This document shows positions 45,132 through 52,107 of a DNA stretch of 64,000 nucleotides, piece by piece. The stretch is from Qipengyuania citrea. GTDB taxonomy: Bacteria; Pseudomonadota; Alphaproteobacteria; Sphingomonadales; Sphingomonadaceae. The DNA lies in assembly GCF_024171405.1 (NCBI RefSeq), contig NZ_JALJZT010000003.1, forward strand, positions 1-64,000. The letters are read 5' to 3'. How positions within the stretch are numbered: position 1 is the stretch's first letter; each line of letters opens with the position of its first letter. The notes under the pieces are model-generated. The model was not told where the DNA came from. It saw only the letters and a list, made by a program, of their open reading frames with translations, and made no database searches. Both the position numbers and the translations under genes were made by a program.

Positions 45132-45150
45132 GTTGGGGAAATTTCCCAAC
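45132..45150 (+). promoter_or_regulatory. Candidate upstream activator site for the sigma-54 promoter
   Basis: GTTGGG, seven bases (GAAATTT), then CCCAAC form an inverted repeat centred about 110 bases before the predicted transcription start. That is the usual place for a bacterial enhancer-binding protein. The protein that binds is unknown; PspF is a guess based on the downstream PspC gene. Confidence 0.45.
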
Positions 45151-45223
45151 CTTTCGGATTGATGAACGGATCGGGGTCGGGCTGTTCAGCAAGAAATCGC
45201 GGAAATCTGCGGTTTTTCGAGTT

Positions 45224-45239
45224 TGGCACACCTGTTGCA
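45224..45239 (+). promoter_or_regulatory. Sigma-54 (RpoN) promoter
   Basis: TGGCACacctgTTGCA: the GG at 45225-45226 and GC at 45237-45238 are separated by exactly ten bases, as sigma-54 requires, and the match to TGGCAC-N5-TTGC is complete. Transcription would begin near 45250, leaving a leader of about 50 bases with a small CCCGG/CCGGG hairpin (45253-45267) before AGGAG and the ATG at 45299. Confidence 0.75.
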
Positions 45240-45298
45240 ATCATTGGGATATCCCGGATGGTCCGGGGCCAAACAAACCAAGGATCAGGAGAACCACA

Positions 45299-45418
45299 AT
45301 GAACACCTTCGAAAACGCCAGCAACCGCGCTCTCGCCGCCATCTTCGCTCTCAGCATCTCGGCCGTCTTCATGGCCGCTGCGATCGTCCCCGCCAGCCCC
45401 GCCGGCTTCATCGCCTGA
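45299..45418 (+). CDS. 39-residue membrane peptide, first of a tandem pair
   Basis: The peptide starts MNTFENASNRALAAIFALSI and continues to a terminal PASPAGFIA. One hydrophobic helix spans about residues 11-31. AGGAG lies eight bases upstream. It shares the pattern N-x-x-x-AA-x-F-x-L-x-x-SAV and AI-x-PASP-x-G-x-I with the next gene, so the two arose by duplication. The helix could also be an uncleaved signal. Function is unknown, but it is the first gene behind a sigma-54 promoter and upstream of a PspC protein. Confidence 0.72.
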   Translation: MNTFENASNRALAAIFALSISAVFMAAAIVPASPAGFIA

Positions 45419-45459
45419 TCGCCCCGATCACGCCCATTCGCATCGAAAGGAAAGGAATT

Positions 45460-45576
45460 ATGTTCAACTCGGAAAACGGCAACAAGCTCTTCGCAGCTGC
45501 CTTCTCGCTCGTACTCTCGGCAGTGGCCTTCGCCACGGCTATCCTCCCGGCCTCGCCCAATGGAGTGATCGTATGA
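45460..45576 (+). CDS. 38-residue membrane peptide, second of a tandem pair
   Basis: The peptide starts MFNSENGNKLFAAAFSLVLS and ends AILPASPNGVIV, with one hydrophobic helix at about 9-29. A strong purine-rich ribosome binding site (AAAGGAAAGGAA) precedes the ATG. It is clearly paralogous to the preceding peptide. Its stop overlaps the PspC-protein start (ATGA), which supports real translation and a functional link to envelope stress. Confidence 0.75.
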   Translation: MFNSENGNKLFAAAFSLVLSAVAFATAILPASPNGVIV

Positions 45577-45794
45577 GCCAGCTGAAGCACCGCGATGAGG
45601 ACCGCGCCGTCCGGCCCAGCAAGAGCTTCGCGCTCGATCGCAATGGCGGCAAGCTGATGGGCGTCTGCTCCGGCATCGCCCGCTACTTCGGCATCGACGT
45701 TACCTGGGTCCGTATCGGGTTCGTCGCAGGAACGCTGCTCGGTTTCGGCAGCTTCATCCTGATCTACCTCGCGATCGGACTGATCGCCGACTGA
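45573..45794 (+). CDS. PspC-domain protein
   Basis: 73 residues. FALDRNGGKLMGVCSGIARY followed by FGIDVTWVRIGFVAGTLLGF and the helix FILIYLAIGLIAD is the PspC domain: a short cytoplasmic segment and one or two membrane passes. In the phage-shock response PspC senses membrane damage and releases PspA. No pspA, pspB or pspF is in the window. Its start overlaps the stop of the second small peptide (ATGA), so all three genes probably share the sigma-54 promoter. Confidence 0.9.
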   Translation: MSQLKHRDEDRAVRPSKSFALDRNGGKLMGVCSGIARYFGIDVTWVRIGFVAGTLLGFGSFILIYLAIGLIAD

Positions 45795-45858
45795 CCACGG
45801 CCTCGCGCCAACCGACCCGGTTTTCGTGCCGGTCGTGGCTCAAAACAGAGAAAACCGG

Positions 45859-45878
45859 GAGGGGCCATCTGGCCCCTC
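45859..45878 (+). terminator. Hairpin after the PspC gene
   Basis: GAGGGGCC, loop ATCT, GGCCCCTC forms a perfect eight-pair stem 64 bases after the PspC stop and 21 bases before the end of the convergent SDR gene. The U-tract is weak (TCTTG), so termination may be partial; it could serve both directions. Confidence 0.6.
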
Positions 45879-45898
45879 TCTTGATTCCGGCCCCCGGA

Positions 45899-46693
45899 TC
45901 ACATCGCCGAAATGCCGCCGTCGAGCTTGAGCTCCGCGCCGGTCATGAAGCGGCTTTCATCGCTTGCCAGATAGACCACCGCATTGGCGATATCGTTGGG
46001 TTCGCCCACGAACTTGAGCGGGATCTGCCGCGCCAGCTTCTCGAGCAGGACACCCTTTTCGATATTGTGGTTCTTCGCGGTGCCGTCGAGGATCGGCGTA
46101 TCGACGAAGGTCGGATGGATCGAATTGCAGCGGATCTGCATGTTGTTCTTGGCGCAATGCAGCGCGATCGACTTGCTCAGCATCCACACCGAAGCCTTGC
46201 TGGCGTTATAGGCGGGCATCGTATCGCTCGCGATCAGCCCCGCAATGCTCGAAATGTTCACGATCGACCCTGGCGCGTGTTCGCGCATCAGCGGCAGCGC
46301 CTTCTGGCAACCGTGAAAGATCGAATCGACATTTATCGCAAAACAGCGCTTCCAGTCGTCGAAGTCGCAGGTTTCGATATTGCCCGCCACACCGATCCCG
46401 GCGTTGTTGACCAGCACGTTGAGCCCGCCCATCTGGTCGCGCGCGGCCGCGACGGCGGCTTCCCATGCCTGCGGATCGGTAACGTCGTGCTGGATGGCAA
46501 AGGCGGTGCCCGAACCCAGTTGCTCGTCGATCAGCGAAGCTGTTTCCGCCGCACCATCGCCATTGATGTCGGTGCACAGCACGCGCGCGCCTTCTTCGGC
46601 AAGCCGGGTGGCATGCGCGCGCCCCAGGCCCTGCGCCGCACCCGTTATCAGCGCCAGCTTACCCGCGCACCGCGGCTCGCGTTCCTTTGCCAT
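45899..46693 (-). CDS. Short-chain dehydrogenase/reductase (SDR)
   Basis: 264 residues. The cofactor motif ITGAAQGLGRAHATRLAEEG, then VLVNNAGIGVAGN, NISSIAGLIAS with the catalytic serine and YNASKASVW with the Tyr-Lys pair make a complete classical SDR; LKLDGGISAM is the usual C-terminus. The aspartate in LCTDINGDG points to NAD(H). It probably oxidises a secondary alcohol such as a hydroxysteroid or cyclic alcohol; the substrate is unknown. It begins 3 bases after the Nudix gene and is last in a five-gene operon. Confidence 0.88.
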   Translation of the reverse strand: MAKEREPRCAGKLALITGAAQGLGRAHATRLAEEGARVLCTDINGDGAAETASLIDEQLGSGTAFAIQHDVTDPQAWEAAVAAARDQMGGLNVLVNNAGIGVAGNIETCDFDDWKRCFAINVDSIFHGCQKALPLMREHAPGSIVNISSIAGLIASDTMPAYNASKASVWMLSKSIALHCAKNNMQIRCNSIHPTFVDTPILDGTAKNHNIEKGVLLEKLARQIPLKFVGEPNDIANAVVYLASDESRFMTGAELKLDGGISAM

Positions 46694-46696
46694 CTC

Positions 46697-47242
46697 TCAC
46701 TCTCCTGCCAGTAATCCCTGTCCCAGCAGCAAGAGCATGCGCACGTCGATCCCGCAACCATCGGCGCGCTTGGCGGCGATAAAGCTCTGGATGTCGGCCA
46801 GCGCGACGCGGTGTACGGTGATGTTCTCTCCCGCCACGCCGCCGCCTTGGCCGACCTTGGTGAGCTGGCGCGCGCGGACCAGGGTGAAGCTTTCGCTGAC
46901 CATCCCGGGCGAGGACCAGAAACAGCCCTGGTCTTCGAGGACGGCGGCGCGGTAGCCGGTTTCCTCTTCGAGTTCGCGCCCGGCGGCGGCCAGCGGGTCC
47001 TCATGGGCGAGATCGTCCTCGTCGCCGATCAGCCCGGCGGGCAGTTCGATGCAGGGCTTGCCCAGCGGCACGCGGTATTGTTCGACGAGCAGGACATGGT
47101 CGTGCTCGTCGACCGCCAGGATCACCGCCGCGCGGATATTGCGCGGGCGGCCGACATATTCCCACCGCCCGCGTTTCTTCGCGGTGATGTACTTGCCCTG
47201 CCAGACGATCTGCTCGTCCGCATCATGGTCGGGGACTGACAT
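46697..47242 (-). CDS. Nudix hydrolase, ADP-ribose pyrophosphatase-like
   Basis: 181 residues. The Nudix box runs from LPAGLIGDEDDLAHEDPLAA through AGRELEEETGYRA, with the REXXEEXG core intact and an insertion before it as in ADP-ribose pyrophosphatases. VLLVEQYRVPLGKPCIELPA and the downstream SSPGMVSESFTLV fit the same subgroup. It would hydrolyse ADP-ribose or a similar nucleotide sugar to keep cofactor damage products low. It lies 2 bases after the TPM gene, within the lemA operon. Confidence 0.88.
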   Translation of the reverse strand: MSVPDHDADEQIVWQGKYITAKKRGRWEYVGRPRNIRAAVILAVDEHDHVLLVEQYRVPLGKPCIELPAGLIGDEDDLAHEDPLAAAGRELEEETGYRAAVLEDQGCFWSSPGMVSESFTLVRARQLTKVGQGGGVAGENITVHRVALADIQSFIAAKRADGCGIDVRMLLLLGQGLLAGE

Positions 47243-47244
47243 GG

Positions 47245-47919
47245 TCAGACCTCGATCAGGCGGTCGGGCAATTCGTTTTCGTCATCCTCGCTGCGCGGGA
47301 AATGCTCGGACAGCACCTGGCCGACATCGCGTACGCCCGCGGCCAGCCCCTCGGCGATATGGCCCTGTTTGATCTCGGCCAGCATGTCCGCCATCGCCTC
47401 GCCCCAGACCTCCGCCGGGACGATCGCGGCGATCGGCTGGTCGGCAACGATTTCGGCGCGGTGTTCGCGCATCGACAGGTAAAGCAGCACGCCGGTCCGG
47501 CCATGCGTGCGCCGTTCGGCGCCGACCTTGAAGTGCTTGATCGCGCGGGCATGCGTGCGCGCGGTCTTCACCGGGCCCGGCGTCAACAAAAAGCGCAGCG
47601 GGTCCCAGCTTACCAGCAGCCAGCCGATCACGAAGGCGACCAGCCCCAGCGCAATAGTCATGCTCGCCAGTTCGCCGGTGGTCCATTCATGCGTCCAGCC
47701 GCCGACCAGCGCGTCCCACAGATCCATGAAGGGCTGGGGGATCATCGCGAACAGGCTCATCGCCGAAAAGGCGAGCGCCGCCGCCCAGACCAGCACGACG
47801 TCGGTGTACTCGTCGCTCCGGTCGGCCAGCACGGTGACGATTTCGCCGCTGGTGGTGAGTTCGGCCTGCGCCACCGCATCGGATACGATCGTGTGATCGG
47901 CTTGCGAAAGATAACCCAT
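47245..47919 (-). CDS. TPM-domain membrane protein (YgcG/YgaD-like)
   Basis: 224 residues. YLSQADHTIVSDAVAQAELTTSG is the start of a TPM domain (also called Psb32), which then contains two membrane helices (VVLVWAAALAFSAMSLFAMI and TIALGLVAFVIGWLLV) and resumes with RTGVLLYLSMREHRAEIVAD. TPM domains are linked to phosphatase-like activity or to membrane protein maintenance. The ATG shares a base with the stop of the larger TPM gene before it (TAATG), so they are coupled and probably form one complex with LemA. Confidence 0.85.
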   Translation of the reverse strand: MGYLSQADHTIVSDAVAQAELTTSGEIVTVLADRSDEYTDVVLVWAAALAFSAMSLFAMIPQPFMDLWDALVGGWTHEWTTGELASMTIALGLVAFVIGWLLVSWDPLRFLLTPGPVKTARTHARAIKHFKVGAERRTHGRTGVLLYLSMREHRAEIVADQPIAAIVPAEVWGEAMADMLAEIKQGHIAEGLAAGVRDVGQVLSEHFPRSEDDENELPDRLIEV

Positions 47920-48767
47920 TACCACCCCCCGGAGGCGCCGCCGCCCCCGAAACTGCCACCGCCGCCGGAAAAGCCGCCGCCGCCGAAACCACCACCGCCG
48001 CCGAAGCCGCCACCGCCGCCCCAGCCGCCACCCCAGTCGTCGCCGCCGACGCCGCGTGCAATCGCCTTGCCGGCTTCCCACAGGATGATGTCGCCCACGA
48101 CCCCGCCCACGCCGCCGCGGCGATAGCGCCGGCTGCGTCCGCCGCGGAACATCGGCAGGATGAAAAAGAAGAATATGAACCCGAGCCAGATCAGCGCGCC
48201 CACGGGAAAGCCGCCTTCGCTGTCGCGCTCTGCCGTTCGCTCCTGCGCCACGCGCGCGGCTTCCTCGGGTGGCAGTTCGAGCTGGGTGATGATCTGGTCG
48301 GCGCCCCAGGCGATGCCGCCCGAATAGTCGCCCTGGCGGAAGAAGGGCTTCATGCCCTCGACATATTCGAAGGCCAGCCCGTCGGGGATGACGCCTTCGA
48401 GTCCATAGCCCACCTCGACCCGCATCTTGCGTTCGTTCGGCGCGACGACGAGGATGATGCCGTCATTGCGCTCGGCATCGCCCAGCGCCCATTCGCGGCC
48501 CAGCCGATAGCTGTAGTCGGCAATGTCGTAGCCTTCGAGATCGGGCACGGTGAGGATCACGAACTGCCGCTGGTTTGCTTCCTCGAAAGCATCGAGCTTG
48601 GCAGTCAGCGCCGCTTCGGTGGCATCGTCGATGATGTTCGCGGCATCGACCACCGGCGCGGTGCCGCGTTCGGGAAAGGTCTGCGCGGCGGCGGGCAGGG
48701 CCAGGCCTCCGAGGAGGCCAAGCCCCGCCGCCAGCGGCAGGATCAAGCGGGCGAGGAGTGTGCGCAT
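47919..48767 (-). CDS. Exported TPM-domain protein with glycine-rich tail (YgcG-like)
   Basis: 282 residues. A signal peptide (LILPLAAGLGLLGGLALPAAAQ), a TPM domain (about 35-165; FPERGTAPVVDAANIIDD, NDGIILVVAPNERKMRVEVG, YGLEGVIPDG), a membrane helix (GALIWLGFIFFFFILPMF) and a C-terminal run of about 40 residues that is almost all Gly with Trp/Phe. This is the YgcG layout usually found beside LemA. It lies 11 bases after lemA. Role uncertain; an envelope-integrity function is inferred from the family. Confidence 0.88.
   Translation of the reverse strand: MRTLLARLILPLAAGLGLLGGLALPAAAQTFPERGTAPVVDAANIIDDATEAALTAKLDAFEEANQRQFVILTVPDLEGYDIADYSYRLGREWALGDAERNDGIILVVAPNERKMRVEVGYGLEGVIPDGLAFEYVEGMKPFFRQGDYSGGIAWGADQIITQLELPPEEAARVAQERTAERDSEGGFPVGALIWLGFIFFFFILPMFRGGRSRRYRRGGVGGVVGDIILWEAGKAIARGVGGDDWGGGWGGGGGFGGGGGFGGGGFSGGGGSFGGGGASGGW
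47938..48045 (-). repeat. Glycine-codon repeat encoding the YgcG-like tail
   Basis: The plus strand shows repeated ccgccgcc and ccaccaccg blocks, corresponding to GGGGGFGGGG-type peptide repeats on the minus strand. It is a coding low-complexity tract and not a CRISPR array: there are no unique spacers and the unit is only a few bases. Such tracts are prone to length change by slippage. Confidence 0.75.
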
Positions 48768-48778
48768 CGCAGCGCCGC

Positions 48779-49402
48779 TCAGTTCGCGGCGTCGCTATCC
48801 GAGCGCATGTTCAGCTCGGGCGCGGTTTCGGCGCCTTCGGTGACTGCCTGGTAGGGCACCATCGGTTCCGCACCGTGGATAATGTTCGCGCCGATCGTGT
48901 CGGGGAAGGTGCGGATGGTGGTGTTATACTGGCGGACCGCCTCGTTATAGTCGCGGATCGCGACGCGGATGCGGTTTTCCTGGCCTTCGATCTGGGTCAT
49001 GAAGCGACCGAAGTTTTCCTGGCTGCGCAGTTCGGGATAGGCTTCGACGTTGGCCATCAGCCGCGAGAGCGCGCCGCCGAAGGTGTTCTGCGCTTCCTGG
49101 TACTGCGCCATTTTCTCCGCATCGCCGAGATCGTCGCCATCGATCTGGATTTCGGGACGCGTTGCCGAAGCACGCGCCTGCACCACCGCCTCGAGCGTGT
49201 CGCGTTCCTGCTCGGCCGAGCTCATCACGATCTGCTCGAGATTGGGCACGAGGTTCGCGCGTTCCTGGAACGCGGCCTCGACATCGGCCCATTTCGCCTT
49301 CGCGGTCTCCTCGGCCGCAGGCACCGAGTTGATCCCACAGGCCGACAGGGCCAGCGCGGCGGCAGCGACAATGGAGGTGCGAAAAGCAGCCAAGCGGTTC
49401 AT
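48779..49402 (-). CDS. LemA family lipoprotein
   Basis: 207 residues. The N-terminus MNRLAAFRTSIVAAAALALSAC has a lipobox, which is not universal among LemA proteins. The family core is clear: KAKWADVEAAFQERANLVPN, LEQIVMSSAEQERDTLEAVV, SRLMANVEAYPELRSQENFG and IRVAIRDYNEAVRQYNTTIR. LemA proteins are helical envelope proteins of unknown biochemistry, nearly always next to YgcG-like TPM genes, as here. AGAGGGA lies before the ATG at 49402. It heads the lemA-TPM-TPM-Nudix-SDR operon. Confidence 0.9.
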   Translation of the reverse strand: MNRLAAFRTSIVAAAALALSACGINSVPAAEETAKAKWADVEAAFQERANLVPNLEQIVMSSAEQERDTLEAVVQARASATRPEIQIDGDDLGDAEKMAQYQEAQNTFGGALSRLMANVEAYPELRSQENFGRFMTQIEGQENRIRVAIRDYNEAVRQYNTTIRTFPDTIGANIIHGAEPMVPYQAVTEGAETAPELNMRSDSDAAN

Positions 49403-49540
49403 GCAAAATCCCTCTTGTGGTAAACGTGTCTTGTCTAGATAGCACACCTTTCCCACCTTTCAAGATTAACGCGATCTTGTCGTCCCGCGGTGTCAGTGGC
49501 AGAAAGTCCCACGATTACGATGGTAAACAGGGACTGCCAC

Positions 49541-49972
49541 ATGTTAAAAGATTTCAAGGATTTTATCGCCAAGGGCAACGTGATCGATCTCGCCGTGGCG
49601 GTCATCATCGCCGGCGCTTTCGGTACGATTGTCGCATCGCTAACCGACGAGGTTATCATGCCGGTCGTCGGCGCGCTGTTCGGCGGGGCGGATTTCTCCA
49701 GCTATTTCATCCTCCTCACCACGCCGGAAGGCTATGAAGGGTCGCTCACCGACTATGCCGCGCTCAAGGAAGCGGGCGCCGCAATGATCGGTTATGGCGC
49801 CTTCATCACCGCGATCATCAACTTCGTGATCCTGGCGTTCATCATCTTCCTGCTGGTGCGCTATGCCAAGAAGGTGATGGCCGAGTTCGAGGAGAAGGAA
49901 GAAGCGGCGGCACCCTCCGGTCCGACCGAGATCGAGCTGCTGACCGAAATCCGCGACGCGCTGAAGAAGTAA
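49541..49972 (+). CDS. mscL: Large-conductance mechanosensitive channel
   Basis: 143 residues. MLKDFKDFIAKGNVIDLAVA and VIIAGAFGTIVASLTDEVIM form the amphipathic N-terminus and first pore helix. A periplasmic loop and the second helix (AFITAIINFVILAFIIFLLV) follow, and a charged cytoplasmic bundle (TEIELLTEIRDALKK) ends the protein. It opens on hypo-osmotic shock to release solutes. The in-frame ATG at 49541 is used because MscL proteins begin at this motif; the frame runs a further 17 codons upstream. Confidence 0.96.
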   Translation: MLKDFKDFIAKGNVIDLAVAVIIAGAFGTIVASLTDEVIMPVVGALFGGADFSSYFILLTTPEGYEGSLTDYAALKEAGAAMIGYGAFITAIINFVILAFIIFLLVRYAKKVMAEFEEKEEAAAPSGPTEIELLTEIRDALKK

Positions 49973-49982
49973 AATTGCCGCC

Positions 49983-50035
49983 TGCCCGCCAGCGGTGCGG
50001 GGGAGGGCTACGGCCCGTCCCGCATCTGGCGGGTA
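49983..50035. repeat. Large nested hairpin between mscL and ssrA
   Basis: TGCCCGCCAG (49983-49992) pairs with CTGGCGGGTA (50026-50035), enclosing GTGCGGG/CCCGCAT and GGGC/GCCC inner arms, so almost all of the 53 bases fold. A second small hairpin, GTATG-CATAC (50033-50048), follows directly. There is no U-tract. It may act as an mscL transcript end or an mRNA-stability element. Confidence 0.55.
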
Positions 50036-50050
50036 TGTGGCTGCATACAC

Positions 50051-50078
50051 TTCACATTAAGCGAGCAGGGCCTATATG
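50051..50078 (+). promoter_or_regulatory. Predicted sigma-70 promoter of ssrA
   Basis: TTCACA (50051-50056) and TATATG (50073-50078) are separated by 16 bases; they match the -35 and -10 consensus at five and four of six positions. Transcription would start near 50085, at the predicted 5' end of the acceptor piece. Confidence 0.5.
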
Positions 50079-50085
50079 GGTCCTG

Positions 50086-50433
50086 CCCGTTTCGGCGGGA
50101 TATGGCGATAAATGGCGCTGTGTAATAGGTACAACGGACCCGGGGGCAGTACCCGGCGGCTCCACCACAAACCGCTGAAATGGCGGATTATGACGGGGCC
50201 GAACTAGGATCGACGTGTGCTGAAAGGCAGTGGTTTTGCTCGGGCTGAGTACCCCGTAAAAATGTTCACAACACACAAGTGCCAACGATAACGAAGCACT
50301 CGCTCTCGCAGCGTAATTTGATGGCCTAACGGCCTGAATTTACAAAGCTAAAGCGCGGTTGGACCCACCGGGCAACAGAAGCGGATTCCGGGGCTCCGGG
50401 GGTAGCTAGCAACAGAAACCCCCACCTTCTTCC
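50086..50433 (+). ncRNA. ssrA: Circularly permuted two-piece tmRNA
   Basis: The acceptor piece comes first and ends in CCCGGCGGCTCCACCA (to 50167), with the T-arm loop GGCAGTA closed by CCGGG and CCCGG. A spacer of about 27 bases (50168-50194) would be removed. The coding piece starts GGGGCCGAACTAGGATCGAC at 50195, and its first seven bases pair with CGGCTCC of the acceptor stem. The resume frame at 50281-50316 reads GCC to TAA, encoding ANDNEALALAA. Pseudoknot-like sequence follows, with a GGGGG/CCCCC hairpin before a T-rich end. It rescues stalled ribosomes with SmpB. This fills the only gene-free stretch over 300 bases. Confidence 0.93.
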
Positions 50434-50456
50434 CGATTTTTTGAACGGCCGGACGC

Positions 50457-50726
50457 TCAGTCCGCGGCCGGATCGCGCTTCGCGGCCGCCTTGGCCTCGC
50501 GCTCATAGCGCAGCGCGTCGAGGATCTTCGCGCCGCCGAGAAATACCGCGCCCGCGGTTGCCGTGAACAGCAGATAGCCGCCCCAACCGGGATATTCGAC
50601 CGTGTAATGCGCGCCGCGCGTCATCGCGCCGAGGGCAAGCGCGAAGATGATCAGAAACGCCTCAAGACGCGTCTTGATCACAAACAGCCGCTTCATCTTC
50701 CCGAACACGCTCGCCTTGGCCTCCAC
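50457..50726 (-). CDS. Small two-helix membrane protein
   Basis: 89 residues. MKRLFVIKTRLEAFL follows a short basic segment, then two hydrophobic helices (LEAFLIIFALALGAMTRG and YLLFTATAGAVFLGGAKI) and a charged tail ending KAAAKRDPAAD. GTG at 50726 with AAGGG upstream is used; an ATG ten codons in (50696) is an alternative. I know of similar small hypothetical proteins in erythrobacters but no function. It lies between ssrA and the astB operon and is transcribed towards ssrA. Confidence 0.65.
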   Translation of the reverse strand: MEAKASVFGKMKRLFVIKTRLEAFLIIFALALGAMTRGAHYTVEYPGWGGYLLFTATAGAVFLGGAKILDALRYEREAKAAAKRDPAAD

Positions 50727-50853
50727 CCTTAACCCTTTACACCTGCAAGCCACGTGCCACCGGCGCGTTACTGCGATGTACAGTGGTTAATATTGCATGG
50801 AGTGTAAAAGCGCCCGACGCGGCGGTCCAGTGTCTTAACGCAGGGGGCGTCGT

Positions 50854-52107
50854 TCAGGCGAGTTCGTCCAGCGAAAGCACGGAAAGCAGCGCTTCGCGCG
50901 CCTCGATCACGACCTTGGCGAGTTCGTCCGAGCCGACCTGTTCGGGTTCGATCCGCGCGGGCCAGTGGGCCGCGATGACCGATTCGATTCGCTGCGCCTT
51001 CATATCGTCGAGCAGGAACCGCGCATCGACCGTGGCCGGATCGGCCACCACGCGCAGCCGCAGACAGGCGGGGCCGCCGCCATTCGCCATCGACTGGCGC
51101 ACATCGACCGGGATGACGTGGCGGATCGGGCCGTTCGAGGCGAGCATGCTTTCGCACCATGCCCAGACGCTCGCGCTGACCTGGCATTCGCTCGGCACCA
51201 CCAGCGCCATTTCTCCGCTCGGGAGCGTCAGCAGCTGGGCGTTGAACAGATAGGTCCGGATCGCCTCTTCGAGGCTGACCGCGCTCGCGGGGACTTCGAC
51301 GACATGGATGCGGGGGAAGGCGGCGAAGATCGCCTCATAGGCGTCCTTGCGATCGGCGAAGGCGAGTTCATGCGTGAACAGCACGTTCTGGTTCGCCACT
51401 GCGACGACATCGTTATGAAACGCGCCTGCTGCAATGGCCGCGGGGTTCTGCTCGACGAATACGCAGCGCGCGGGATCGAGGCCGTGGAGGCGCGCGACCG
51501 CACGGCTGGCCTGTTCATGCTGGCGCGCGGGGAAGCGTCCGCCGGGGCGGCCATAGACGAATACTTCTACCCCGGGGGCGTCGTGGCTGTCGCACAACCG
51601 CATGTGATTGGCCGCGCCCTCGTCGCCGAAGCTGGGCGGGATCGCATCATGCACTTCGAAATGCCGCGTATCGCCAAAAGCGATCTTCAATTGTGCCTGC
51701 GTGTCGCGCCATTCTTGGGCGCGGTGGGCCATGGTGACGAGATTGGCGGGGGTCAGATGGCAGCGCCCGTCGGCTGTGTCGGGCGCAGGGCTGACGGTCG
51801 CTGCATTGGCAGTCCACATCGCGCTGGCCGACCACGCCGCCGCCACCAGCGCGCGATCGGTATCGGGGCCGATGGCAAGGTCGCGCAGCAGCGCGGGGTT
51901 CGGGCGCGGCAGCGGCAGCAGGAAACCCTGCGCCAGTCCGCGCTCCATATTGCGGCGCATCTTGGCCACGCCCTGCAGGGCCGCCGCGCGCGGGAAAGAG
52001 GCATCGCCGCGATGGCTCGCGCTGGCGATATTGCCGGGACTGAGGCCTGCGTAATTGTGGGTCGGGCCGACGATCCCGTCGAAATTGATTTCGACCAGCC
52101 CGCTCAT
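50854..52107 (-). CDS. astB: N-succinylarginine dihydrolase
   Basis: 417 residues. VEINFDGIVGPTHNYAGLSPGN is the AstB start, and later segments (VEQNPAAIAAGAFHNDVVAV, GPACLRLRV with the nearby NGGG, FGDEGAANHMRL) fit the amidinotransferase-fold hydrolase. It converts N2-succinylarginine to succinylornithine, CO2 and ammonia in arginine catabolism. The ATG overlaps the astA stop (ATGA), so it is coupled to astA and to the M20 hydrolase before that. Confidence 0.95.
   Translation of the reverse strand: MSGLVEINFDGIVGPTHNYAGLSPGNIASASHRGDASFPRAAALQGVAKMRRNMERGLAQGFLLPLPRPNPALLRDLAIGPDTDRALVAAAWSASAMWTANAATVSPAPDTADGRCHLTPANLVTMAHRAQEWRDTQAQLKIAFGDTRHFEVHDAIPPSFGDEGAANHMRLCDSHDAPGVEVFVYGRPGGRFPARQHEQASRAVARLHGLDPARCVFVEQNPAAIAAGAFHNDVVAVANQNVLFTHELAFADRKDAYEAIFAAFPRIHVVEVPASAVSLEEAIRTYLFNAQLLTLPSGEMALVVPSECQVSASVWAWCESMLASNGPIRHVIPVDVRQSMANGGGPACLRLRVVADPATVDARFLLDDMKAQRIESVIAAHWPARIEPEQVGSDELAKVVIEAREALLSVLSLDELA

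Noticed and set aside
45190-45220. An IHF site between the activator site and the sigma-54 promoter
   Set aside because: Only a weak AATC-N-TTT match with mismatches to the consensus; not enough to annotate.
47938-48045. Repeated short units resembling a CRISPR array
   Set aside because: The repeat is a few bases long, has no unique spacers, and encodes a Gly-rich protein tail.
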